DNA from: Protonemura montana
Taxonomy: Eukaryota > Arthropoda > Insecta > Plecoptera > Nemouridae
Reading direction: 5' to 3'
DNA length: 64,000 nt
Assembly (NCBI GenBank): GCA_947568835.1
Contig: OX387608.1
Coordinates: 14,980,001-15,044,000, forward strand
The notes beneath the pieces were generated by a model that searched no databases, was not told the origin of the DNA, and was given only the letters and a program-made list of their open reading frames with translations. The translations under genes were made by a program, and so were the position numbers. Numbering within the stretch: the first letter of the stretch is position 1; each line of letters starts with the position of its first letter. Of the stretch, positions 33,511 through 45,164 are shown in pieces.

Positions 33511-35185
33511 CAATTTCTGTGTACTGTACAATACTTTTTATAGTAGACTGGGCCAAGCAAGCTGATGACGATTTCCCACAAAACTAGAAATAAAGATAAT
33601 CACAATTGACAATTCACAAGACTTTTATAATCCTTTAGTCATGGATTTACTTAATTTATTCTAATGAACCAAGTGCATGTAAATGTTATCGGCAAAGTAA
33701 AGATTTGAGTTTTGGAAAATGAGCAACAGGTGGTTGAAATTGGTTTGTATTAGAAGAAAAATAAACTCGAAGAATTCCGCAACAAATATTTGAGAGAAAC
33801 TTTTAGTACAGAATTAAAATGGTAAAATGAAAGAATTGCAAAGAAGGATAAAGAATAAGAAGTTTGCTATGAGACAAGTGCATGTAATGAGTACAGCAAC
33901 AAAATACTAAGTACATTCAGTACCGTATTTAATACAATACACGGCCAATGTTGGATTAGAGATCGTCAGTGTGGGATCCAGACAGGAACGATGAGGTTAG
34001 AGAAGTTGCAAAAAACAAAGACTGGAAGCAAGAAGAGTGTCAGGAAAAATAAAAGACAGGAGAAGTAGAAAGCCATTATATTGCCATTAAATGCCATCAG
34101 AAATGTTACAAGAATTAGGAAGGAAAACATTTGTCAACAGATGGAAGAAAGACTAGTGTTGATGGTGTTGGGGTTGAAAACAACTGAATATGCAGATTAA
34201 AGAAGACAGGAGGCCGTGTGAACATCAAACACAACGCTCAGGAGAAGTATTGGCATAAATACTGACCGTAAAATATCTTTTGTTCAAACAATACGCCAAG
34301 CTGCGATATACAAAATATACTTCTTGATATTTAATTCTACAAACATATAACTTTATATAAACTTTATATAAACGAAACGCTAGAGAAAGGAATTTATTTG
34401 TAGAGAGTTTTGTGAGTGAAGCAAAAAATGACATCGACAAATTTCCAACACGTTTGAAAGAGAATGAAAGGGTCGTACAAATTATATGAAAGAAAAAAAA
34501 CTGCCACCAGTAATTACCGTTTGAGTGAGCAGAGTTGTACACTCAATTTCAGTACTATTCGTAATTAACTAATTAAATACAAATGAAAAATAAAGCCGGA
34601 AATTTTGTATTGTTAATTTGATCACATTAAAAATCCAGTTTTAGGTCTGCAGCTACACTTTTGGGGAAAATATTAAGTTTTTGGACATATTTAGTCAACA
34701 TTTTGCACTGGGTTGATATTTAATTTGAAGTAAGAATGTAGAATGTGAGTTCACTGAACTCTCCGTAAAGTTTAGCCCCCATTAGCACCCCTTGTGGTGT
34801 GAAAACCATCCCTAGGCTATACGAGTGAATGTTCACGGCCAGCTGGTAGGTAGGTAGCTGACGTTCCAGCTGAAATCACGCTAAAACTAGCTTCGAAATC
34901 CCCGTCTTGTACCAGGCGAGCAGAAGTTGGTGTAGCATTTAGTTGTTCGCGAGCAGAGAGAGAGAAACTATGCAAGAGAGAGAAAGATCATCCGAGAGCA
35001 GAGAGAGAGAAACTATGCCATGAGTAGTAAGCCTGAGAGAGATAGAACATCCAGCACGTGCTGCTCTGCCGCCATTCAGTCAGCTGTCATCTGTGTACAT
35101 ACCGGAGCTGGGTGGTGGCTGGTGGCGTGGAAAATGCTAAATGCGCCGATAACCGCGACAACTTCGAGAAGAAAATATATTGACA
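33511..35185. other. Intergenic, no gene seen
   Basis: AT-rich, possibly further decayed LINE sequence. A GA-rich stretch lies at 34950-35015. No coding signal that I can support. Confidence 0.4.
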
Positions 35186-35236
35186 ATGACCGAAGACTTG
35201 GATTTAGTTAAGGCAGTTAACAATGTCTATGTGCAG
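35186..35236 (+). CDS. Candidate first exon, unrecognised gene
   Basis: ATG after ATATTGACA opens MTEDLDLVKAVNNVYVQ to a CAG/gtgggt donor. A possible second exon at about 35639-35688 (TTTTTAG/TATACAGTGG to CTA/gtaagt) continues in phase 0 as YTVATCRSKSSSLIWTL. A third AG at 36110 allows several frames, none recognised. Very tentative. Confidence 0.25.
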
Positions 35237-35808
35237 GTGGGTTTTGAAACCAAAGTGGACGAAATTGTTGAGGTCATGTTGAACCGATTGCAGTGTGGAA
35301 CATTTCATTTTATTGTTTAATTACATCACTTGAAAACCTGGCCACACGGAATCAAGGTGTTTTCACTTGCCAAGGTTCATGATTTCACTTAGCACCTGAT
35401 TGTTAATGATCCTGTCTTGATGGTTTGTTGTTGTTTTGTTGAGCGACCGTCACCTCAGCCTCTGTCTGAAAGTCAGCGGCAAGCGTTAGGTATCTTAATT
35501 AAAGACGTTTGTTGACTCCAAGATTAGGATCACTATGGTGACATCAAATCCATGGTGTGCTAAAAAAAAATTCTCACTTGACTTTCTACTGCAAGTATTA
35601 TGTGTAGCTTTGAGATCATGATTTCTTTGTTTTTAGTATACAGTGGCCACCTGTCGTTCTAAATCATCGAGCCTCATTTGGACACTAGTAAGTGACGGTG
35701 AGTGTTTACTGTTTAGTTGGTTCATGTTTCATTCTTAATTGCCTTCATCATAATTAGGTACATTAAGCAAATAAAGTACAGAGAGGTTAGGTAATGTGAT
35801 AACAGATT

Positions 35809-35930
35809 AAAATTGCAAATGCTTGCATTGGGAAAAGCTTTTTATTATAAGGAACACTAATAGCCTCTCAATAATTGATACCCAACTTAAATTCGAACCC
35901 CGATCTGCACCTGCATTTGAATTTTGCTGT
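35809..35930 (-). mobile_element. tRNA-derived SINE fragment
   Basis: Minus-strand tail (GGAACACTAATAGCCTCTCA in plus order) and box B half (AATTCGAACCCCGATCTGCA) of the tRNA-SINE family; box A is missing. Confidence 0.6.
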
Positions 35931-36339
35931 TGAAAGAAATGAAAGGATGCAGAATGCTTAGGTATCATGAATTGGTTTTTGATGGTTGGTACTAGAGATC
36001 TATTAGAAGATAGCATTGTACTGGTCCTAGGCTAGAATTCTTTATTCTATGGTCATAGTTACTCTCTCTTGATTATAAAATGTTTATAGATTGGTTTGTT
36101 CTCTTCACCAGGACACCTGCTCCTGTCCAAGCGTTACTGGATGGAACTGTCAACAAGAGCATCGACGTGATCTCCCTGCAACATCAACACATGGCGTAAA
36201 GTCACCTGCTGGCTTCTAGTTATGTGACATCACGGCCGTTGCATTGGTACCACTCAACTATAGGACGTAGGTTACACTTCAAATACAATTGTAGGCTGGA
36301 TTTGTTGGAAGTTGGAATAAAAGTTAGCAATAATATAAT

Positions 36340-36640
36340 AATAGGCATATCAATAAGCATATCAATAAGCATAGCATACAAGGATCTTAAAACTTGGTTA
36401 TTATATGGGACTGCACACAATTGACATAGCAATAAGCACAAGCACAGATTAGCATAGCACACAAGGATCTTAAAACTTGGTTATCATATGGGACTGCACA
36501 CAATTGACATAGCAATAAGTACAAGCATAGCACACAATGATCTTAAAACTTGGTTATCATATGGGACTGCACACAATTGACATAGCAATAAGCACAAGCA
36601 AAGCACACAAGGATCTTAAAACTTGGTTATAAATAAATAA
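36340..36640. repeat. Tandem repeat, about 70 bp, split by a LINE
   Basis: Units contain GATCTTAAAACTTGGTTATC, ATATGGGACTGCACACAATT and GACATAGCAATAAGCACAAG. The array stops at GGTTAT/AAATAAATAAAT and resumes at 37194 with TCATATGGGACTGC, so the LINE at 36640-37190 inserted within it. Confidence 0.8.
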
Positions 36641-37190
36641 ATAAATAAATTTCTTTATTCAATGAACATACAATGTTATAGAATGCGTCAAGTCTTGATT
36701 ACATAATTTACAATACAATATAACCGGATATTTATAACAATATACAGTACAATTGTACAGTCTTTATGGTTTGTAGTGATAGGTTAAAATATAAGAACTA
36801 TGCTGGAGGCTGCATATAGTCATGCACTGAGTAAGGACATCTTGCAATCAAATATGTTTTTAGTATTGATTTAAAGCCACTTTCGTGTTGTATTGTTTTT
36901 AAGTTGTCTGGTAGGTTGTTGAATAATGTTATGCTGGAGTGTCTAGGGTTTTGCTTGTATATGCTAAGTTTATGGTTTGCTAGGTGGAAGTTATTTTTCG
37001 TTCTGGTGTTGTGGCTGTGTACTTGACTGTTTGTTGGATGGTGGATTCTGTTGGCTATGGCGTAGAGTATGGAATGGTAGATGAAAAGGGCTGGGACTGT
37101 CAGGATTTTGAGTGTTTGGAATATTGGTTTGCATGTTGTTCGGCTGGAGACTCCGGCTATTGTTCTGACTGTTCTCTTTTGTAGAGTGAA
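36640..37190 (-). mobile_element. LINE 3' end with (ATTT)n tail
   Basis: The minus strand reads QKRTVRTIAGVSSRTTCKPI, FQTLKILTVPALFIYHSILY and HNTRTKNNFHLANHKL, then SSITLFNNLPDNLK, an undamaged jockey/CR1-type C-terminus. The (AAAT)n run at 36628-36650 is the 3' tail. It is 5' truncated. Confidence 0.8.
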
Positions 37191-37326
37191 TAGTCATATG
37201 GGACTGCACACAATTGACATATAGCAATAAGTACAAGCATAGCACACAAGGATCTTAAAACTTGGTTATCATATGGGACTGCCAGCCCTTGCTAAGTTAC
37301 GATGCTCAGTCTTACGTTGCTTGCAG

Positions 37327-37514
37327 ACAACGTTGCTGACCAAGACTGCTTCCTTGTTGCCATTGACAACCTGGTCAGCGCTGATGAACACAAGGACGAT
37401 GATGACGGCGCCGGGAACGATGACCTCGCCTCGAAGTCCGGCTCGGATTCCAGTCTTCGGTCGCTCTCAGAGGAAGCCGACTCGGATGCATACAAAGCTT
37501 TGTTCTTTGATTGA
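37327..37514 (+). CDS. Candidate acidic terminal exon, unrecognised
   Basis: After the acceptor TTGCTTGCAG the frame reads DNVADQDCFLVAIDNLVSAD, then EHKDDDDGAG and SLRSLSEEADSDAYKALFFD to TGA. The composition looks protein-like (acidic, serine-rich). The upstream exons are not identified and another frame is also open to 37521. A LINE follows closely. Confidence 0.4.
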
Positions 37515-37559
37515 AGATTGAAGAAACTTCTACAAAGTTTTGTTACCTGTCTTCAAGTT

Positions 37560-38490
37560 TGTCCTGAAATCTACTGAGATTTATTTAATTTTATTTATTT
37601 ATTAGAACCAGATTGATGATATTATTGAAATATTGGTCAAGTTGGTTGTTGACAAATTCTTGTTCAGAGTAAAAGCTGTTTTTTGATAAAAATCTTGTCA
37701 GTTCCATTGAAAACCTTGTTTGTCTGACCCTTGACTTGAAAGTGCTTGTAAGTTTATTGAACATTTGTTACTGATTGGTCACGTCATTCCTTCTTGAAAT
37801 ATCATCACAGGTTTCTACAGGTTGACATTCTTATTTCTCAGCACATCAATAATTCTGTTATAAATATACATGCAGGGTAATGCCTGGATATTATATTTGC
37901 TAAACAGAGGCCTGCATGAGTCTTGGTAATAAAACCTCGGACTGGTCGGGTCATAGTTTGCCTGTGCCAGGTGTTGGACTGCTTGATTTTAGAGAGTGAA
38001 TAGTTTTGACACATGTGGGGAGTGACCCCAAAGGTCAATGACTTAGTTTAATTGTGAAGGGACATATGCAAAGTAAACAGTCTTGACTGAATTAAAATTA
38101 CAAATGTTTATGATTCTGTTTACAAGAAAACAACCTGATGCAATTGCAAGAGCAGTTTGATTAATATGTACATCTCATTTTAGTTTGTCATCCATTTGCA
38201 CACCGAGGAATTTTGTTAAATTGACCACTTGAATACTTTTCCCATCTACACAGAGTCGAGAGCATTTTAGGCAATTGTCAGAGAAGTTTACCTTTGATTT
38301 AAAATTAACTGTCACAGTTTTGTTTGGCTTTAAGTTTCAGTCTGTTCGATGAACTCCAATTGGACATTTGTGATAAAGCCTCTTTACATTGAATGTTTAT
38401 GTATGTGTTATTCTCACAGATAAGTTGGGTGATATCGTCAGCATCTGTCATAAGGGTTACATTTGTGATTGTTTTGGTGAGATTCGTAAT
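37560..38490 (-). mobile_element. LINE reverse transcriptase, decayed
   Basis: The minus strand reads TDADDITQLICENN (palm YADD-like box), SSNRLKLKPNKT, FLGVQMDDKL and CRPLFSKYNIQALPCMFIYN. The order palm - thumb - C-terminus is that of jockey/CR1-type elements. Several in-frame stops. Confidence 0.75.
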
Positions 38491-38579
38491 GGAGAGATTG
38501 TTGCTCCTTTATTTTCAAAACCATTCTGTGAGTGAACGTGATCAGCGTGATCAGTGATCAGACTGGAGCAAATTACAAA

Positions 38580-38830
38580 CATGTATCACAAAATCAAAAT
38601 TCATAGGCCGTAGGAGCAACAGATTCAAACTGGCACTTAGAAGATAGAAGACAATTGTTGGAAAGTATTCATTTCTGAGAGATGCAACAAAGAAGTGGAA
38701 TTAGTTGGAAAAGAAAAAACTCCTCCCATGGCTGGGACTCTGTACAGATTTACAAAACAAGGATTGGGGCAGTTGTAAAAGGTGGAACTGTGTAACCATA
38801 ACGTATTAACACAGGTATTAATATTGAATA
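38580..38830 (+). mobile_element. LINE C-terminal fragment
   Basis: Reads GRRSNRFKLALRR then KTIVGKYSFLRDATKKWN, similar to the end of jockey-type polyproteins (R-x-x-x-G-x-x-S-F-x-x-x-A-x-K-x-W-N). It contains a stop. Confidence 0.5.
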
Positions 38831-39305
38831 TTGTATTTGTATTGGATATATTTAATATGAATGATATGTTTGATACTTATATAAATTAATTGTAACCCAG
38901 TGCAATGAACTGGAAACAATTAAAACAAATAATAATAACAATGTGGCTATGAGATGCATATTAAGAAAAAGCTGGAAAACTGGAGAAGAATTACTCAAAG
39001 AATGAGAATGTATAAATGTCAAAGATTCAATATTAATTAATGTTCATAATTTTACACACAAAATGATAGAATTTAGAGCTGCCAGTGTATTTAAAAAACA
39101 GGTTAGCGTTAAAAGAAAATAATCACAGACTAAGGGATGAATGTAAGATAGTAAATAAAACGGATAAATGTGATAGCGTAGACCGGGGAATAATGTATGT
39201 GGGCATAAGAGAATATGGTAAGTTAGGTACCTGTAAATACTAGAAACAGTAGAAATGTAAATGAATTTATCTGAAATGTAAGGCAATATATTGCCTAGTG
39301 AATCT

Positions 39306-42110
39306 GTGTAGTGAATTGCAGTGATGTGCTTCGCTGCTGACGTCAGCGGCACGACCGGTCAAAGGCCGAGACTCAAATGAGTCGGCCAATGCGACCAGTT
39401 CGAATCCCGTCCATTATTTGGACGCATGGTTGTGTTGAACGACAGTTTGTTCATCCATGGTGAAATATGCAGGATGAATTAACTGAACAAGACTTGGAAA
39501 ATATTTCCGATCATGAGCATCCATATTTGATGAAGTCTTTGATGCATTCGAAAAATATTTTGATTGAAAATCAGTGATGCAGTGGTCGAGAAATGTTGAG
39601 AATAATCGCCGCTGTTCAACAGCTTATGAATCCCAAATAACATAAGAATTCCATAGCGGTTCGAACGGTCGAGCGGCTAGAGTTGCTGTCTACTATCAAG
39701 TAGGTCCCGGGTTCGCTCCTCGTCACCTGCTGACTTTTTGTTTATCAATCCACACCAGCCTACATTCTCCAGAGCAAAATTCGTTTTCAGAAAATTTTCT
39801 AGGAAGGTTTTCCAGCCGAGCTCCCAGGTGGCGCCATCAAGATTTGAGTATTTTCGATTATGCTCTCAGCGGCAATGCTCATCGATCGACGATAAGAAGA
39901 CATTGAAGTTGCTTCAGGCGTGACGTCATTTGTCAAGTGCATTAGTAAGTTAGATGCATCTTGATATTCGTCAGATGCACCTGGCATCTTCACCAATCCC
40001 TGCACTGAGTGCAAGAGAGTGAAATGTCCGTACAAGACTGGACCCAGCCTCCAGTGAGGAGCGGGAGCAGCTTGCAGCCACTCCAAGAAAAAGGGCTTCC
40101 ATCGCTTGCCAAGATCCGACGTGAATCAGCAAGACGATGGAGGCCGACTGGTGCAGGACCAGTGATTTATTCATGCACTCGACCCCCTAGACATGTACCA
40201 AGTATCACCGAACATGCGCTAGAGTGTGCCTTTTTGATGTAAGCGCTACCTGTTGGGTATCAAACGAACTTGATTAATTAGTATTGGGTCAGTAACAGGT
40301 GACTACTTGGTCGGCTGTCGCAGGCTGATCTTGTCACGTACCAATTAGTAGGCAAAAAATTCAGGGGTGAACAATCGGGTGCTGGCCAAGTTGGTAGGGT
40401 CGTCGCTTCTAACTGCAGTGGGTCTGCGTTCGCAACCCGGTGCACGTGCACTTTTTGGTTTTGGAATTATTACTAACCGTGGTCCTGTAGGCGACTAACT
40501 GATGACTGACTAACTGAAATGTAAGAATTCATGTTGTGAATATCTTCCTTGTTTGCTAAGCATCAAGCAGATCGGTTGCATTAGCTTCCTTATGTACTTT
40601 TGCCTAAATTAACACATCAGTGATAGCAGAGCTCGTGGCCCTGTGGTTAGCGAGCTTGCTAGTAACGAAGACGGGTTGCGTTCGATTCCCAGCCCCGTAG
40701 CTTTTTGGCTATGTCGAGATCGAGTCGCTCTGGTGGCAAATCGTTGAACTAAGTTGCTGTGAGTGCCAGATTCTGCCGACAGGTTGCGCTGGGACTCTTA
40801 ACACGACTGCGCGTTCGGTGAAACCTTACAGATAAGAATCATATTTCAAACAATATTCAATGTGGGCGTTTCCCTCCATGCCGCCGGCGTCTGTGTAGTG
40901 AAGTGCAATGATGTGCTTCGCTGCTGACGTCAGCGGCAAGATTCGTATCACCGGTCAAAGGCTGGGACTCAAATGAGTCGGCCAATGCGACCAGTTCGAA
41001 TCCCGTCCATTATTTGGACGCATGGTTGTGTTCGATGGCAGTTGGTTCATCCATGGTGAAATATTCAGGATGAATTAACTGAACAAGACTTGGGAAATAT
41101 TTCCGATTATGAGCATCCATATTTGATGAAGTCTTTGATGCATTCGAAAAATATTTTGATTGAAAATCAGTGATGCAGTGGCTGAAAATTTGTTCGGAGT
41201 CTTTGCTGCTGTCGTCACAGCTCAACAGTTGATTACTTCCAAAAAACATCTACAATATATAGCGGCACGAGTGGTCGAGCGGTTAGAGTGACGGGCTGAA
41301 GTGCAGAGGGTACCGAGTTCGAATCACGATGTGGTCTACTTTTTGTTTTCATTATTTTTGTCATTCTACGATTTTTTTTTGTTTTCAATTAATTTTCCCA
41401 GTCCTGGTTAGTTCCAGCCTGGCTCACAGGTGGCACCACCGCCGACGTCGCGACGCCGATTGAAAATTTATTTTCGATTGCTGATTTGAGTACAATTGGT
41501 AATGACGTCATTACCTCGCTCCCGGCGTCATATTGAGATCAGGGTGCTTTAGCCCCAGGCGCTACGTCACAACTACTGGACGCATGACGTCAGATGCACC
41601 TGACATCTTCACCAATCCCTGCACTGAGTGCAAAGAGTCCATACAAGACTGGACCCAGCCTCCAGCGAGGGGTGGGAGTAGCAATCAGCCACTCCAAGAA
41701 AAAGAGCTTCCATCACTTGCCAAGATCCTACGTGGATCAGCAAGACGATGGAAGCCGACTGGTGCAGGACCAGTGATTTATTCATGCACTCGACCCCCTA
41801 GACATGGACCAAGTATCACTGAACCAGCACTAGAGTGTGCCTTTTTGATGCTAGCGCTACCTGTTGGGCTTCAAACGAACTTGATTAATTAGTATTGGGT
41901 CGGTAACAGGTGACTACTTGGTCGGCTGTCGCAGGCTGGCATTGTCAGATGGTAAATTGAAGGCAAGTAGATTCAACAAGGTCGTGGTGGCTAAGGTGGC
42001 AGAGTCGTTGCTTCTGAATGCAGTGGTCTTGGGTTCGTAACCCGGTGCACGAGCACTTTTTGGTTTTGGAAAAAATTACTAAACGACTAATACACTAACG
42101 AATTACTAAA
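39306..42110. repeat. 1.6-kb tandem duplication with tRNA-like sequences
   Basis: Copy 1 is 39306-40889 and copy 2 starts at 40890; both begin TCTGTGTAGTGAAKTGCARTG and then GTGCTTCGCTGCTGACGTCA. Copy 2 is truncated near 42110. tRNA-like segments lie at about 39370-39420, 39657-39727, 40381-40455, 40627-40702, 40955-41010, 41273-41340 and 41980-42054. Most have a box-A-like GGTCGAGCGG or GTGGTTAG and a box-B-like GGGTTCG, and several are followed by CTTTTTG. Confidence 0.75.
41980..42054 (+). other. tRNA-like cloverleaf (best of the cluster)
   Basis: 75 nt: GGTCGTG pairs with CACGAGC in six of seven positions, GTTGC with GCAGT in five (two wobble), and TTGGG/CCCGG closes a 7-nt TTCGTAA loop. 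A T5 run follows at 42057. The anticodon loop has eight bases, so it is more likely a tRNA-derived repeat than a working tRNA gene. Confidence 0.5.
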
Positions 42111-42221
42111 ACAGACGAGAGTCGTTGTACTGATGCATATAATTAAGTTACAATTGGCACTGGAATGTTTCACCTGAATCACAAATATTGCCACTAAAGG
42201 AAATCATCATCATCATTTTCA

Positions 42222-42593
42222 TCAAAGTCGAGCTTTCAGCAGAAGACGGAGGATTTTCCCGCTCGGTGTCTTGGGCACGGCCTCTAAAAAACGGACTCCA
42301 CCACGAAGACGTTTAGACGAAGATACGCGCTCTGCGAGAAACAATTATATATTTTTATATAAAACATGAAAAGCATAACCTCGACAGCAGCTCCAGCAGT
42401 TCCTTGTTAATGACGTCATTTTCTTACCAGCAACAAAATCTTGAATCTCTTTTGCCGTGGCGCTAGTTCCGGGTTGAAGCGCTACGAACGCTGCTGGTAA
42501 CTCCCCAGCTTCCGGATCCGGCAGACCCACGACGGCGACGTCACGAACAGCTGGGTGTGTCAGAAGGACGGCCTCCAGCTCGGCTGGAGCTAC
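42222..42593 (-). CDS. Acyl-CoA synthetase (AMP-forming), last two exons
   Basis: Exon at 42428-42593 reads [39 protein letters not shown] and [10 protein letters not shown]; exon at 42222-42331 reads [36 protein letters not shown] and TGA. This is the C-terminal subdomain of the ANL superfamily (4-coumarate:CoA ligase, luciferase and medium-chain acyl-CoA synthetase types) with the motif [10 protein letters not shown], whose Lys is the adenylation lysine. The C-terminal ARL fits the PTS1 consensus for peroxisomal import. Upstream exons were not found within this window, so the gene is partial here; the 70-bp array at 42738 lies in the upstream intron. Confidence 0.93.
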
Positions 42594-42737
42594 CTGTAAT
42601 CAGTCAAAGCTTAGTATTATTTTCTCTAAGGTCAAAGTTTTCATCTCATTTTCCACACAAAAAAAACAATTTTGTTTGTTTGTTTGTTTGCGCTCTAGCG
42701 TACAGACGCTTGCACCGATTTGCATCAAATTTTCGTA

Positions 42738-43320
42738 TCGTATTATGTAGCACCATGGTAGCACCGCCAAATGACCGCACTAGGTCGGGGTTATATAATA
42801 CCAACGGTCGTATTATGTAGCACCATGGTAGCACCGCCAAATGACCGCACTAGGTCGGGGTTATATAATACCAACGGTCGTATTATGTAGCACCATGGTA
42901 GCACCACCAAATGACCGCTCTAGGTCGGGGTTATATAATACCAACGGTCGTATTATGTAGCACCATGGTAGCACCGCCAAATGACCGCTCTAGGTCGGGG
43001 TTATATAATACCAACGGTCGTATTATGTAGCACCATGGTAGCACCGCCAAATGACCGCTCTAGGTCGGGGTTATATAATACCAACGGTCGTATTATGTAG
43101 CACCATGGTAGCACCGCCAAATGACCGCTCTAGGTCGGGGTTATATAATACCAACGGTCGTATTATGTAGCACCATGGTAGCACCGCCAAATGACCGCTC
43201 TAGGTCGGGGTTATATAATACCACCGGTCTTATTATGTAGCACCATGGTAGCACCGCCAAATGACCGCTCTAGGTCGGGGTTAAATAATACCACCGCTCG
43301 TATTATGTAGCACCATGGCA
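42738..43320. repeat. 70-bp tandem array
   Basis: Just over eight units starting GTCGTATTATGTAGCACCAT, then GGTAGCACCGCCAAATGACC and GGTCGGGGTTATATAATACC. Units are nearly identical (CGCACT or CGCTCT variants), which indicates recent expansion. It lies in an intron or the 5' flank of the acyl-CoA synthetase gene. Confidence 0.93.
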
Positions 43321-45164
43321 TAGACCTTGAAGACAGCGAGCAAGCGAACTGATTATTGTGGTGTAATAATATGTAGCTTCTTTTAACGCCAATCCACAAA
43401 TCTAAGCGCAAGCGATTTGAGGTATGCGTAATTTTTACCAAGCTTGGAATCGGCAGAAAAAAATTCAGAAATAGAGGTAATGGTGTCTTACCACCTGTGT
43501 TACCACCATGCCTCTTAAAGTTAACAAACAAAAAACATTTTCTTATTGGCCGTTTCCAAGCGAAAAAAAAAACACAATTTAAACGACAGTTTTGTAACGG
43601 AACACTAAAAAAACGGATCTTTTATTAAAGAGTCATAGGATATATTCATAAAGTAGATTCATATCATAGTATAGTTCTGCAGAGTCAGAGCCTTACTGTT
43701 GAACTGTCTGCTGAGCAAACGAGGCCGGCAACACGAGGAAACGGCAGGTGCTACACGATAACACTTGCAGCCATCGGCGTCCGAATGGGGGTGCAAGGGG
43801 GTGCGCTTGCACCCCCTGGAAATTTCAAACATTAACAAATAAACACTCTATAAAGGCTTTGTTATTTCATCATTCAAAGGGCAAGTTAAACATATTCTCT
43901 CATTTAATTGATCAAAATAGTGCCATTTAAACGGAAAACGCTGAATTTGTATTACATTCTAGAGAGGAAAGGAACCTTTTCAGCGAAAAAATCGCGGCGT
44001 TATTCTATGAAACTGGGATTCTACAAGAGTTGAACTTTGCAGGTACCTACTTCCCCAAAATTCTCCCGCATTATTCCGATTCCGCGAACAGAATTTTACA
44101 CTTAATGAAGTTTTAGTTTTCCTACCGGACGAACCCAACTTTACGTAAATCAGTTATGTGTCGGGAGCGACTCCAGTAGGGTGGTTTGTAAGCCCGGGCG
44201 TTTTAGTTAAGTTTGTTGATTGTGGGAGGATGGATAAACGCAAATTTTAAAGTGCGAGTGTGAAGAGAAAGGCGAACGACGACGCGCGAGAAATTTCGGA
44301 CAGTTATGGCAACAGCGATCGCAGTATTGAAAGTGCATGTGCATCTACAGATTCCGAAAATCCAATACCAGCCTTTGAAACTGAATGTGATCTATGGTCC
44401 TCAAGCTGCTTTGGATATTAGCCACTTAAAGAATCAGGACTCAACCTCATCCCTAACCGACAAACTGAGACACACGCTGGTGACAAAACCACGAAGTCCG
44501 TCAAGTGCAAATGATTACAAAGCTGACGTCCACAGTGGCGGTAGGCGAGTGTTATGCCCAGACTAGTTTTCATTCAGCATATTTAAAACGTGCAATTCTG
44601 ATTCCGATTAAACATTCCGATTAAACATGGCTGACATGTAAGTACCACTTAGAAGGCTACAAACTTCCCGCTAAGCAACTCAGGAAGCAAGCAATGGACT
44701 ATGTGATATAAGCCCATAGGCTCCTATTCAAACATAAATAAATGAAAAATATTGTGGTAATTAAAAGTAACACAAAAACAACTTATATCCAGCCACAAAA
44801 TTAAATGGATCATTTCAAAACACACAATTACTAAAAGGAATGCACTAAAAGGACAAAACTACGACTAAAATAAGAAACTTACCAGAGAAGCGTAAATGTC
44901 TAAGCCGGCTGTAACTAACGGACGAAAACCGGTCCAACTAAAAAAATGTGAACATTGATAAGAACATACAGAAGTACCTTTAGGGAGAAGGAAAATTTGG
45001 GCCGGATTTTCAGAAAGGGTTAAACGGCATCCAAATCCCAACACACACACGATTTCTCGCTACCTTGAGTAACTAAACCTGCTGTAACTATCAAACGAAA
45101 ACTCGGCTTAACTCAAAAATCTTGTACAATAATAAAAACATACTGAGGAACTTTTAGGCAGTAG
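43321..45164. other. Transposon remnants and dispersed repeat R3
   Basis: At 44231 ATGGATAAACGCAAATTT opens MDKRKF, then KRKANDDAREISDSYGNSD in a broken frame, resembling the N-terminus of ZMYM1-like hAT-derived proteins. A dispersed repeat (R3) with GAAGTACCTTTAGG and GGAAAATTTGG occurs at about 44930-45010, 45090-45165, 55890-56000 and 57960-58050. No intact gene. Confidence 0.45.

Noticed and set aside
42738..43320. CRISPR-like array
   Set aside because: Units are contiguous with no unique spacers, and the context is eukaryotic.
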